Below, in pieces: positions 42,923 to 52,795 of a stretch of 64,000 nt of DNA; the first letter of the stretch is position 1; each line of letters starts with the position of its first letter. A model generated the notes under the pieces. It had not been told where the DNA came from, did no database searches, and worked only from the letters and a program-made list of their open reading frames with translations. The position numbers and the translations under genes were made by a program. This DNA is from Porphyra umbilicalis. Taxonomy: Eukaryota > Rhodophyta > Bangiophyceae > Bangiales > Bangiaceae. The stretch covers positions 62,001-126,000 of the forward strand of contig KV918850.1 of assembly GCA_002049455.2 (NCBI GenBank), given 5' to 3'.

Positions 42923-43018
42923 AAAAACGCAGTGTCAGCGAGGCACCCTCGGGGCCCGAGCGTAGGCGCGGAGCGCCGGAGCCGGGCCCCGAGGGTGCCG
43001 AGATGACACTGCGTTTTT
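42923..43018. repeat. Long hairpin, 36-bp arms
   Basis: Left arm 42923-42958 and right arm 42983-43018 are inverted copies. They match at 15 outer bases (AAAAACGCAGTGTCA) and 17 inner bases (GGCACCCTCGGGGCCCG), separated by four unpaired bases on each side. The loop is 24 bases. It could be the core of a small foldback element or a hairpin transcript. A TATATATA run lies about 35 bases upstream. Confidence 0.85.
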
Positions 43019-43235
43019 AGCGCAGAGCGGAGCGTGGCTGCCTCTAGGATTTGCCCCAGGAAACACTGCTCAAGCGCCCCCATGGAGCGTGCGGGGCGCC
43101 CCAAAAGTGCGCGCTACATCAGGCGCGCAGCGCCCTATATGGAGGTGGTGGGGGCGTTGCGGAGGTTGAGGGCGCGCACGTCCTGATAGCGCCGCGCACG
43201 CCCTGATAGCGCCTGGCATCTTTGCGGGCGATCCA

Positions 43236-43247
43236 GGGTTCGAACCC
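43236..43247. other. tRNA-like B-box
   Basis: GGGTTCGAACCC is a perfect pol III B-box on both strands. On the plus strand a T6 run follows within six bases. No full cloverleaf forms and the A-box is poor, so this is at best a tRNA-derived short element. Confidence 0.25.
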
Positions 43248-43269
43248 GCGGCTTTTTTGCCACACGCTC

Positions 43270-43350
43270 TCTCAGCACACCATTAGTGGTACCTTATACA
43301 CGATCCAACCCCAACTACACGATCCAACCCTACTAATCCACAATCCAACC
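43270..43350. repeat. Short imperfect repeat of a CGATCCAACCC unit
   Basis: Three imperfect ~22-base units (ACACGATCCAACCC, repeated with small changes) between 43298 and 43352. No gene. Confidence 0.6.
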
Positions 43351-43541
43351 CTGGCATTACCGGTAGTTGGTTTTAACCAATTACGATAAACCAGTTGGGC
43401 AACCCTTGTGTCTATTCTACCAGATAGCTCAATTGAGTCGCAAAGACTCAATTGAGTCGCATTTTGAGAGGTCCCTCGTGAACGAACAGCTCGTCAGACG
43501 CCGATTCTAACGACGGAAAAAAACTCAGCGGTGGCTGTTTA

Positions 43542-43570
43542 GAGCACACCCAACAACGTCGGTTGCGAAC
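43542..43570 (+). repeat. Left terminal inverted repeat (29 bp)
   Basis: Perfect inverse match to 52764-52792. Flanked on the outside by TTA at 43539-43541. Confidence 0.95.
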
Positions 43571-44644
43571 CGCTTTTGCGTATTATTCGTTAAACGTGGC
43601 ATATTTGCCAGTTATGGGCAGAGGTATGGGAAAACCGGTCATCCCACCAACGTCGCGAACCAGATCTGCCAACAGAGCTACTGGTGGGCCCGATATAAGT
43701 CCAACTGGATAATATGGCGCTGGTTCGCAGGAGGTTCGCATTTTTCCGTCGGCCGACCATACCACTGGCGTTCGGGCACACGTTTGTGCATTTCCGAACG
43801 TTTTGCGAACCGAATCTGTCTACAATTGTGTCTAAACGGGGGTCAAACACCCAAATTGGGACGATCGCAGACAAACACACGTTGCGTTGACGATCGTACA
43901 GGCGTCTCGAGACCTGATATTCATGAGCATGCGGTCGCGAGTGGTCGCAGATTCCGTTCGAGGCGCAGGCGGCGCTCATTGCCGGGCCCTGTGGGGGGGG
44001 GGGCCGGCGGGACACCGTTTTTTCCTGGTGGACATCCGCCGCCACGCGCGATTCTTGGTCGGCCCCCCCACGGCTGAACGGTTTGATTAGGGGGGGGGGG
44101 CCGCCTGGAGGCACTGTCGCATGGGTTGGCGCGCGGCCCCAATGCGGTCGTCCAGCGGAATTCGTTGGCGGGGTGGCCCCCAGTTGACGCGCTGCTGGTG
44201 CCACCAACCTGCGCTGGGAGCCAATCGGGGCGGGGTTCCGCGCAGCGCAACATTGTGTGGCCGGCATGTGCCTGTCCGCGCGCAGCCGCACCGGCAGGAA
44301 TGGGCCGTGCATGGGGGTTTTCAGGCAGCGCCGCGCAGCCCACATTATTGGTCACGCGGCCGCCCGGGACCTGCCAATCGCGCTTTCTGTGGGGGGGGGG
44401 GCGCGGAGCAACAGATCGGCGCGGTGCGGCCGCTACCAGCGGCACGTCGATCACACCGTCGTCGTCGGGGGCAGCGCGATTGCGGAACCGCCGTCGTCGG
44501 CGTCGTCCATCCCGTTTCGCCGTTCTGCCCGTCTCCTTCGCCGGCGCAGCGGCCGTAAGCGGCCGTGAGCGGCCGTGTTGACGGCCGCCTTTGCGGCCGC
44601 TTCTGCGGCCGCTCTAGCTCTCGTGACGTCGGCTGCACTGGTGG

Positions 44645-47512
44645 ATGGAGATGGACGCGTCCACTGATGATGGGTCTGGGTCGTCGAGCGATGACAGCCG
44701 CGGGCAGTCGGAGGGCTCCGCGGACGAGCTGCTTGCGGCCGTCATCGGAGCGCGATCTCTGTTCCTGATGCGCCGTCATCTCAGGAATGCGGCGCAGCGA
44801 GCGCGCAGACGGCGTTTTGTCGGGTCTGTGGCCGGGCGGCGTCCCAACCGGCCACGTGATTTCGACCAGGGTATGCGCGGCATCATGCGGGATTATTTTG
44901 GTGTGGATGGGCAGCCGCCTGTGTATGGACAAGAGGCGTTTGAGCGTCGCTTCCGTGTGCCACGGTCTGTTTTTATGCGCATTTATGAGGCCATCCGGGA
45001 CCGGCCATTTTGGCGGCAGAGCATCAATGCGACGTGGCGGCTACAAGCTTATACTCTGCAGAAGCTGGTGGCCGCCTTCCGTTTCCTCGCATACGGGGAG
45101 TCGTATGATCGTGCGGATGAGTATGTCCGGCTGTCCAAGTCTACAATTGAGGTGGCCACGAAGAAGCTGATTGAGTTTATTGTTGAGGAGTGGGAGCCCG
45201 TCTACCTGCGGCCCCCTAACGACGAGGAGGTCAAGCGCATGCTGGAGCGCAACGCAGCTCGGGTCATGCCGGGATGCATCGGCAGCCTCGATTGCTCGCA
45301 CTGGGAGTGGGCCGCGTGCCCAAAGGGGCTTGCTGGGCAGTATCAGAACCGCAAGAAGCGGCGCTCCATTGTCGTGGAGACGGTTTGTGATGAGGACCTT
45401 TACATCTGGCATTTCTTTATCGGGGCGCCGGGGAGCCTCAATGACCTCAACGTGTTACGCATCTCACCGTTGTATTTTGATGTGGTGGAGGGTGTGTGGC
45501 CGCCGAAGTCTTTCTCTTCCTGTGTTAATGGTCGTTCACGTCGTTTGTTGTATTATCTTACTGACGGTGTTTATCCCAAGTTTCCATTTTTTGTTTCTCC
45601 GTACCCCAACCCCATCACACCCGCAGAAAAATGTTTCAACCGGCTCCAGGAAGCGCTGCGCAAGGATCTCAAGCGGCTCTACGGGGTTATGACCGCGAGA
45701 TTCCACATTCTTCTACACCCTGGCCGATTTGGCTCTGTAGAGCAGATGATGCTTGCCGGCAAGGCGGCCGCCATTCTGCACAACATGGTCGTTGAGCGGA
45801 GGCGTGGCCGGTATGTCGCTCATGAGCGTATGGCAGCGGCGGCGGCCGCAAGGGATGGTGAACCTGCGGCCGCCGCCGATGATGGCCATGCCGTTGGCGC
45901 AGGCGACGTCGGCTGGGCTGGCAATACGGAAACCGGTGCGGCGGCCGCCGGCGATGTCGAATCGGCGGCGGCCGCCAGCGGAGACCCCTTCGCCGGCGCA
46001 GTTGGGCAGGGAGGAGCTGGTGCCGATGGCGCCGCTGCCGTGGCCGCCGGCCTTGGCGCCCCGGCGACGGCCGCCGGCGATCGATCGCCAGCGGGCATCG
46101 GCGGTGGCGGAGCAGCTGATGGTGCGGGCGCCACCGCCGCGGCCGCCGGTCTGGTTGGCCCGGCGGCGGCCGCCGGCGGTGGCTCGCCAGCGGGCGTGCG
46201 TGGCGGAGAAGGAGCTGATGGAGCGGGCGCCGCCGCCGCGGCCGCCGATTTTGGTGGCTCGGCGGCCGCCGCCGGCGGCGACTCGCCAGCGGCCGTGCGC
46301 GGAGGAGACGGAGCTGATGGTGTGGGCGCCGCCGCCGCGGCTGCCAACTTTGGTGGCTCGGCGGCCGCCGGCGGCGGCGACTCGCCAGCGGGCGCGCGTC
46401 AAGGAGACGGAGCTGGTGGTGCGGGCGCGGCTGCCTCGGCCGCAGACTTTGGTGACTCGGCGGCCGCCGCCGGCGGCGACTCGCCAGCGGGCGCGCGTCA
46501 AAGAGATGCAGCTGGTGGTGCGGGCGCCGCCGCCGCGGCCGCCGACTATGGTGACTCGGCAGCTGCCGCCGGCGGCTACTCGCCATCATGCGGGTAGGGC
46601 GGCGGAGGTGCTGATGGTACGGGCGCCGCCACCGCGGCCGCCAACTTTGGTGGCTCGGCGGCCGCCGCCGGCGGCGACTCGCCAGCGGCCGTGCGTCGAG
46701 GGGATGCAGCTGCTTGTGTGGGCGCCGCCGCCGCGGCCGCCAACTTTGGTGGTTCGGCGGCCGCCGCCGGCGGCGACTCGCCAGCGGCCGTGCGTCGAGG
46801 GAATGCAGCTGGTCGTGTGGGCGCCGCCGCCGCGGCCGCCAACTTTGGTGGTTCGCCGGCCGCCGCTGGCGGCGACTCGCCAGCGGGCGTGCGTGGAGGA
46901 GACGGAGCTGGTGGTGCGGGCGCCGCCACCGCGGCCGCCAACTTTGGTGGCTCGGCGGTCGCCGCCGGCGGCAACTCGCCAGCGGCCGTGCGTCGAGGGT
47001 ATGCAGCTGGTGGTGTGGGCGCCGCCGCCGCGGCCGCCGACTTTGGTGGCTCGGCGGCCGCCGCTGGCGGCGACTCGCCAGCGGGCGGGCGTGGAGGAGA
47101 CGGAGCTGGTAGTGCGGCCGCCGCCGCCGCGGCCGCCAACTTTGGTGGCTCGGCGGCCGCCGCTGGCGGCCACTCGTCAGCGGGCGCGCGTCGCGGAGAT
47201 GCAGCTGGTGGTGCGGGCGCCGCCGCCGCGGCCGCCGGCCTTGTCGGTCCGCGTGCGGTTGCGGGAGGTGGCTCCACAGCCGCAGGTCCGGCCGCTGATG
47301 CGGCCGCCGCGGCGGCCGCAGCTCCGCGTTTGGCGGCTTTGCCGCATGCTCCCTTGGTTTTGGGCGGCGCGGACCCTCCGCCGGGTTCTTTGCTGTTCCA
47401 GTTGCGGGCGCGCCAGACCGCCACGGATAGAGAAGAGGTTTTCTGTCTCCGCGACGACCTGGCGGCCCATATCTTTGTTGATCGCGGGTCCCTTCTGGAG
47501 CCGTATCTGTAG
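44645..47512 (+). CDS. PIF/Harbinger transposase with repeat-expanded tail and internal TAG
   Basis: ATG 44645. Residues 1-60 are acidic/Ser-rich and then basic. The DDE domain (about 190-395) matches the plant PIF/Harbinger type: D216 in GSLDCSHWEW, then WHFFIGAPGSLNDLNVL, D307 in YYLTDGVYPKFPFF, and RKDLKRLYGVMTARFHIL. In this family the last block normally reads VER(A)FGV; here the Glu position is K343 (AAG), so the third catalytic acid is missing. After residue 395 comes an Ala/Gly-rich 33-residue repeat. A TAG at 46595-46597 interrupts it, but the same frame stays open to 47512 and ends in a non-repetitive segment (DREEVFCLRDDLAAHIF) typical of the C-terminus of these proteins, so the original protein was about 955 residues. 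This copy is probably inactive unless the partner or another copy supplies function. Confidence 0.85.
46040..47240 (+). repeat. 99-bp (33-residue) tandem repeat, about 12 units
   Basis: Unit peptide begins NFGGSAAAAGGDSPA and ends in an Ala run. Each unit carries one or two GCGGCCGC-type octamers. It lies within the transposase frame and expands the gap between the DDE domain and the conserved C-terminal segment. The minus strand is also open through it, which explains the long antisense frames here. Confidence 0.88.
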
Positions 47513-47915
47513 CGTTCAACGGTTTTTTTTTTGCCATCATGGCTTTTTTTGTTCCTCACACATTGGCACGTCGGCGGACGCCACCACGCCGACCCGGGAT
47601 AGGAAAGACTCTTGGACGGCCTCCGTTCTATCTAGGAAGACGAACGAGGCCGCCGCTCTGTATGGCGTAGTCAGATGTCCGCGAGTGGCTTATACTTTCA
47701 AGCTGCAGCATGACTGGTTTACAAGTAAGAGGATTTTGCCGTGCTCGCTTCTCGGACGGAGTCGCAGGGTCGGACAGAGTCGGTGTGTAGGAAAAAAAAA
47801 TCCGGCGAAGGGGAAAAAAAAACCGTTTATGATTGTCGTACAATAGTCGATGCAGTAGTCGAGCACTCCACACGCGCAGAGACCCCACCGTCACAAATAT
47901 GAACAGAGATACAAC

Positions 47916-49460
47916 TCAAGCCAATTCACCATCCGCGCGATCGCTGCCACTGGTACCACAGGCAGCGTCCTCCTCGTCGTCGCCCGATTCGCCAGCGGCC
48001 GCATTATGCGGTCGCGGCGTCATGAAACGGCTTGGACCCGATACGGTGTTCCTGGCCGCCGTGAAGCGGGCCTGCTTAGTCTGCAACGAGTTCCAGCCTC
48101 GCCCTTTCCTCCGCTTGACTGAGCCGATACCGGCCGAGGCCGCAGCGCGGCGGGCAACGGCCGCGCTTGCGGCCGCGGCTGGTGATGCGCCAGTACGCGG
48201 CGACGCGTCGACGCTGCCACTCGGAGAAGATGAAGACGGAGGCAATGCGGCCGCACTCGCGGCCGCGCCAGACGCCAGGGACCCGACTGTGTGGTCAGCG
48301 GCCGGCGCCAACGCGGCCGCTTCGCCGCCGTTCACAGCCACGCCGCCAGGAGTACCGGGCGCTCCACCAGACCCGGGAGACGCGGCCGCACCACCACTTG
48401 GAGAAACTGCAGATGCTGGCGATGCGGCCGCATTTGGAGCCCTACCTGCGGCCGCACCCGCCGCCGCCTCAGCGGCCGCGGTAGCGGCCGCAGAGGTGCC
48501 CGACATAGACGGCGCGGTTGTTGTCGAGCGGGAAGCGACCCGTGCCTCCGCGGCCTTGGCCTTGCGCAGTCTGGCGTTGGAGAGCAGAAGCCGCCGCTCC
48601 ATCTCGTTCTTGCGCCACTGCTCCGCCTCACCCGTCTCACGCACGTCCTTGGCCTTCCAGAAGTCAATGTCGGCGCGCTCGATGGCCGTCTCAGACAAGG
48701 ACTTGAGGGCGGCCGCCGTCGTGGCGGCCTCCCTTTGGATAGCAATGTCAGTCGGGGCCGCCGCTTTGGCGGCCTTCGTACCGATAGGCAGCTCTTGGAA
48801 GAGGCCGCGCCGCCTACCGACCGTGGAGCTCGAGTCGTCGTCCGAAATGTCCTCGACGCCCCCGTCTGGCACAGGACGGCGGCCGCGAGCGGCGGCCGCC
48901 GTGGCGGCCGCCTCCGGCGCGCCGCTGAACTTGTCCAACTTGCGCATGACCGTCCAACACTTGACCCAATCGGCTCCTCTCGTGCCGCCCTTCTTCATCA
49001 CCAAGACCGGCGCGTCACCGTCGTTGTCGTCCACTTGCACGGCCTCATACAGGTACTCGGCGTCAAAGTGCGCGGTGGCCATGCGTATCAGGTCTTCGTC
49101 GGTCAAATTGCCCGTCATCTGGCGACGCCCGACGGCCACCATAGAGGATGAAAAGCGTTGAACGTTCTTGAAAACTGAATGGCGCAGTTCGCGGTCGATG
49201 GCGGTGTCCGTGCGCGCCCTGCGTCCAGGGCCCATCGGGCAATGGGACTCGTACCCGTTGACGATTGCAGCGGCAAAGGTTGCTCGGCTCTGGTCGGTAC
49301 CGACCACCGGGTCTTGCGCCACCGTCAACCAGGCCTGGCAGAGAGCTACTCGCTCTACCTCGGTCCATCCGCGGCCGCGTCCTCTGCCCCTGGCGGTGGG
49401 GGACTCGTTGTCTCCAGCGGCGACGGCGTCGGCTGTGGCAGCGGCCGCTGAGGAGGAAGG
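47916..49460 (-). CDS. Harbinger Myb/SANT-like partner protein
   Basis: Second protein of PIF/Harbinger elements, needed for nuclear import and DNA binding of the transposase. The trihelix/Myb-like motif lies at about 49395-49210: GWTEVERVALCQAWLTVAQD, VVGTDQSRATF, then a kinked C-terminal part (RELRHSVFKNVQRFSSSMVA, LTDEDLIRMATAHFDAEYLY, WVKCWTVMRKLDKFSG), as in NAM-associated/Myb-like domains. Then comes a helical Glu/Arg segment (DFWKAKDVRETGEAEQWRKN) and an Ala/Ser/Gly-rich tail. The frame has no ATG between a stop at 49548 and 49328; a CTTCCTCCTCAG acceptor-like site sits near 49450, so a 5' exon is likely. Convergent with the transposase gene. No internal stop, so this gene looks intact. 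Confidence 0.78.
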   Translation of the reverse strand, partial: PSSSAAAATADAVAAGDNESPTARGRGRGRGWTEVERVALCQAWLTVAQDPVVGTDQSRATFAAAIVNGYESHCPMGPGRRARTDTAIDRELRHSVFKNVQRFSSSMVAVGRRQMTGNLTDEDLIRMATAHFDAEYLYEAVQVDDNDGDAPVLVMKKGGTRGADWVKCWTVMRKLDKFSGAPEAAATAAAARGRRPVPDGGVEDISDDDSSSTVGRRRGLFQELPIGTKAAKAAAPTDIAIQREAATTAAALKSLSETAIERADIDFWKAKDVRETGEAEQWRKNEMERRLLLSNARLRKAKAAEARVASRSTTTAPSMSGTSAAATAAAEAAAGAAAGRAPNAAASPASAVSPSGGAAASPGSGGAPGTPGGVAVNGGEAAALAPAADHTVGSLASGAAASAAALPPSSSSPSGSVDASPRTGASPAAAASAAVARRAAASAGIGSVKRRKGRGWNSLQTKQARFTAARNTVSGPSRFMTPRPHNAAAGESGDDEEDAACGTSGSDRADGELA

Positions 49461-49549
49461 GGGCCCGCCACCGTCCCCGCCTCCACCGGCGGCCGCTGCA
49501 CCCCCTCCATGTCCGTCCCCGCCTGGTCCGGCGGGTGGTGCACGCCCTC

Positions 49550-51900
49550 AATCGCCGACTCCGCTTCCGCCGCCGCGGCCGCCGTCGGCGGCCGCGGCTC
49601 CGGCTGTGTTGCCAGATCCACTCCCGTGAGCGGCCGCTGAGGCGGCCGCTCCGTGACCTGATCGGCTGGGCGACGTGGCGCCGCGGGACTCTGCGTCGCC
49701 GCCATCGCCTCGTGCAGCGTCAGAGGCCGGGAGACCGGCGGTGGCTGCAGCGACAGCCTGTTCAGCCCCGCGCACCACTGCAACCCCTGCACCGCGGCCG
49801 CCGGGAGTGCAGCGCCCTCCGACTGCTCCGCGCCTGCCCGCCCAGCGGCCGCGGACTGCAAACCTGGCATCCGCGTCGACGGTAGCGTCTCCGACGCCGC
49901 GTTCACCGCGTCCGCCGGCGCCGATTGGTCCGCCGAGTGCATGTCCACGTCCGCGGCCTCGCCCAAGCCCCGATGACCCCCACGCGACGAGGTTGTATCC
50001 GCGGCCTGCGACGCTGCAGCTTGGAGGGGCCTCGAAATCTCCGTCAGCGCGTCGGTCTGCGGCCGTGGCGGCGGCGTCGGGGGCCGCCCGATCGGCGGCC
50101 CCGCCGGCCGCGGCCGAGGAGGCGGCAGGTGACCTTGTCTCATCTGCTGCCGCCCGTGCCGCCGCGCCTCCCACCAATTGCTCTCCTGCAGGCAGTCCGG
50201 ACTGCCATCCCGCAGAGGCCATTGCGCAGTCCGGTCCCCGTTGTGCGCTCTGCGGGCAAGCTCCTGCAGCTCGCGCATTTCCCCCGCGTCCACCGGTGGA
50301 GTTGGTGGCCGCGCTCGCTCCGAGAGACTTGGCGGACTGGATGTTCCGACAGGTGGCCACGTCGGCGCAGGTGGTCCTTGACGCGGCGGGCTTGGGGGAC
50401 TCGGCGGCCGCTGGGGCGACGGCCGCCGGGTTGCAGAGGATGGACCTTGACCGAGTGGGCTTGGCGGCCGCGTCGGGGGCGGCCGCCAGGCGGACCCAGA
50501 TGCGCCTTGACAAGAGGGGCTCCCCAGACCCGATGATGACGGCCGAACTTGGTCACGGGGCGCGCTTGCTCGAGGTGGGCTCGCCGGTGGCTGCCAGCCT
50601 CGCGACGGCTGGCATGCGCGAGTGGGGCTCGGCGGCCGCTGCGGCGGCGGCCGCCAATCAGGGGGACACAGGCCTTGACGGGGCGGGCTCGGCGGCCGCT
50701 GCGGCGGCGGCCGCCAATCGGAGGGACGCAGGCCTTGACGAAGCGGGCTCTGCGGCCGCTGCGGCGGCGGCCGCCAATCGGGGGGACGCAGGCCTTGACG
50801 GGATGGGCTGGGCGGCCGCGTCGGCGGCGGCCGCCTCGCGGACGGACGCGGGTCTTGACGATGCGGGCTCGGCGGTGCTGACGGCAGTGGACCGAGGCAA
50901 GGAGGGTGTACAGCTTGAGGTGGTGGCGCCTCGGCCCCAGATGCTCGTGGTGGAGCCTCTGATATGGGCCGAGTGCGCGCCGCCCACGGACACGGGCAGG
51001 ATGGCGCGCACAGGGGATGATCGTCACCGACGCCCAGCGTGCGTCGGCACATACGGCAGAACTGCCGCAGACCGCGCCGGCGCTCCGTTTTTGAGATCGA
51101 ACGCGGCGCGGGAAGAACCATGCTGCCGCAACGGCCGGTCCTCGCACAGTCCGACGCCTCGTGGGCAGGAAGCGAAAGGCGGCCGCTTCTGCACAGAGCG
51201 GCCGCCAAAAAGGTGAGGCAGCCCGCCTTCCGCCGCACCCTCGTCCAAAAACGGTCGTGACCAGCGGCGGGCACAGAGAAAGACGGACGCCAAGAGCAGT
51301 GCGCACGCGCCCACGGTGCCGCCGCGGCCGCCAACGACAACGGCGGCCGCCAAAAAGCGCGCGGACACGCACGACCTCCCTCTCGTGATGCAACGCGGCC
51401 GCCAACGACAACGGCGGCCGCTACAAAGCACGCGCGCTCGACGTCTCCTCTCCCGCGCTGCAACGGTTGCCGCTCGCGACGATGGCGGCCGCACGCACGC
51501 ACGCGGATGCACAATGCTCCTCTCTCGGCGCCGAACGGGTCACGGCCCCGGTGCGGTTGCCCCCGGCGCTGCCACCCCGCCCACAAATGGTCCACAAATA
51601 GAGTCTGCCCCCAACGCAAGCGACCGTTCAAGACGATGCGCGGCGCCCCCACCCTGCCACTGCGTAGACGATGACAGAGGGGCCCGCAAGGCTCCACCGC
51701 GGCCGCTCTCGACGGTCTCGCAGGTGGCACAACCCCACCGTACGCCCCAAAAACAGGCGGCCGCCCTCGATCGCCCCCTCGCGCGGGGGGAATCGGGCGG
51801 CCGCCTTTCTTGCCTGTCACGCTTAGGGGCCCTGCAGGCCACGCCAAGCGTGGCACGCGTGGCCCGCAGGCCTCGCTCAGACGCCACAGAGCTCCCTGCG
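49550..51900. other. Right arm of Harbinger: overlapping low-complexity frames
   Basis: Both strands stay open for long stretches: 833 codons on the minus strand (49355-51856) and 513 on the plus (49675-51216). Both are Pro/Arg- or Ala-rich, have no domain, and are mainly produced by GC-rich repeats. The plus frame contains one CALCG segment and a short ordered part (LVAALAPRDLADWMFRQVAT), the only hint of real protein. A 5' exon of the Myb-like gene may also lie here. Confidence 0.35.
50370..50890. repeat. 60-bp tandem repeat, about eight units
   Basis: Four clean 60-base units from 50629 to 50880, with more degenerate 60-63-base units before them. Each unit holds GCGGCCGCTGCGGCGGCGGC and GACGCAGGCCTTGACG-type segments. 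The plus strand reads a 20-residue Ala-rich unit; the minus strand reads a Pro/Arg-rich one. Confidence 0.85.
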
Positions 51901-52763
51901 CGACATGTGGCGCCCAGCCGGCCGTTCACGGTGGACGGCCAATCGAGGGTGTGGCCGGGGAGGTGCACAGCGAGAGTGCGTCTGACCAATGAGCATGCGG
52001 ATCGCTGACACAAAAATCGGAGGGGGTCGCACGATTCTGCGGCTCCGCAAGGGACGCGATCGTGCGTGGCCCCTGCCGCGTCTCGGCAGCCTTGCAGGCC
52101 GGGCCGCCCGACCGCCGCAGGCGGCCGCGTGGGAGCCCGCCCTGCGTCACGGTGACCGGCGGACACCACGCGGCCGCCTCACAGGCGCTTCAGAACAGAA
52201 TGCTCCAGTGTCGATCGAGGCGAAAGCGCCACCAGATTGCACGCATGCTGTACGTCTGCCGGCTGAACGGACCAATGAGAGACCTACAAATCACTGCTGT
52301 CAGTCGCGAGATGCGACAGCGCCGCGAGATGATGCGAGATGCTGCCAACGTGTCTCCGACATTTGTGCGTTTGACCTCGTCGTGTTTACTCGATCGCAAG
52401 AATTTGCAGCCATTTGAAGCCTATCGCGCTGCGTGTCTCACGTGACCGGCTTATTTGCTGACGATTGGGGTCCAGATCAGCGTGATCGCGAGGTCGATCG
52501 ATGGCCTGTTTGCTTGAAATGTCGCACTGGACTGTCGGAATGTGGACATCTCACGGGAAAGCCGCTCGCAGGCTCCAGTTCGCAGGTCGACAACCCAGCA
52601 ACGTCACCTTCTCCGTTTCCCATACACTGCGATCTGCCGACAGAAGAAAACAAGTACTCTGGATCCGAGCGGAGCGGGTTCGCAGAGCCTGCGCATATCG
52701 CTGCCGAAACGCTTTTGGCCACTCATAGGCGCACACGTTGGGCTCTTAAACGGTTCGCAGATC

Positions 52764-52792
52764 GTTCGCAACCGACGTTGTTGGGTGTGCTC
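52764..52792 (-). repeat. Right terminal inverted repeat (29 bp)
   Basis: Perfect inverse match to 43542-43570. Flanked on the outside by TTA at 52793-52795. An extra TTCGCA motif sits just inside. Confidence 0.95.
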
Positions 52793-52795
52793 TTA

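Larger units (their letters stand above)
44354..52180. repeat. Dense scatter of the octamer GCGGCCGC
   Basis: The 8-base palindrome occurs at least 40 times inside the Harbinger element, in coding repeats on both strands and in the non-coding left (44354, 44425, 44588) and right (51179-52180) arms. I did not notice it in the flanks outside 43542-52792. It may be a binding site for the transposase or Myb-like protein, or may simply track Ala-codon repeats. Confidence 0.7.
43542..52792 (+). mobile_element. Complete PIF/Harbinger transposon, 9.25 kb
   Basis: The left end starts GAGCACACCCAACAACGTCG at 43542. The right end is its exact inverse over 29 bases (52764-52792). The target duplication is TTA on both sides (43539-43541 and 52793-52795), the TWA type of PIF/Harbinger. 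Inside are the two expected genes: a DDE transposase (+) and a Myb/SANT-like partner (-), convergent. The ends also carry several TTCGCA/TGCGAA motifs (near 43560, 43652, 43729, 43802, 52568, 52677, 52752), which could be subterminal binding sites. The element is unusually long, mainly from repeat-rich coding tails and a 3-kb right part. Confidence 0.93.

Noticed and set aside
45687-47540. 617-codon minus-strand protein opposite the Harbinger transposase
   Set aside because: It is the antisense of the 99-bp Ala-rich repeat; composition is Arg/Pro/His repeats with no domain.
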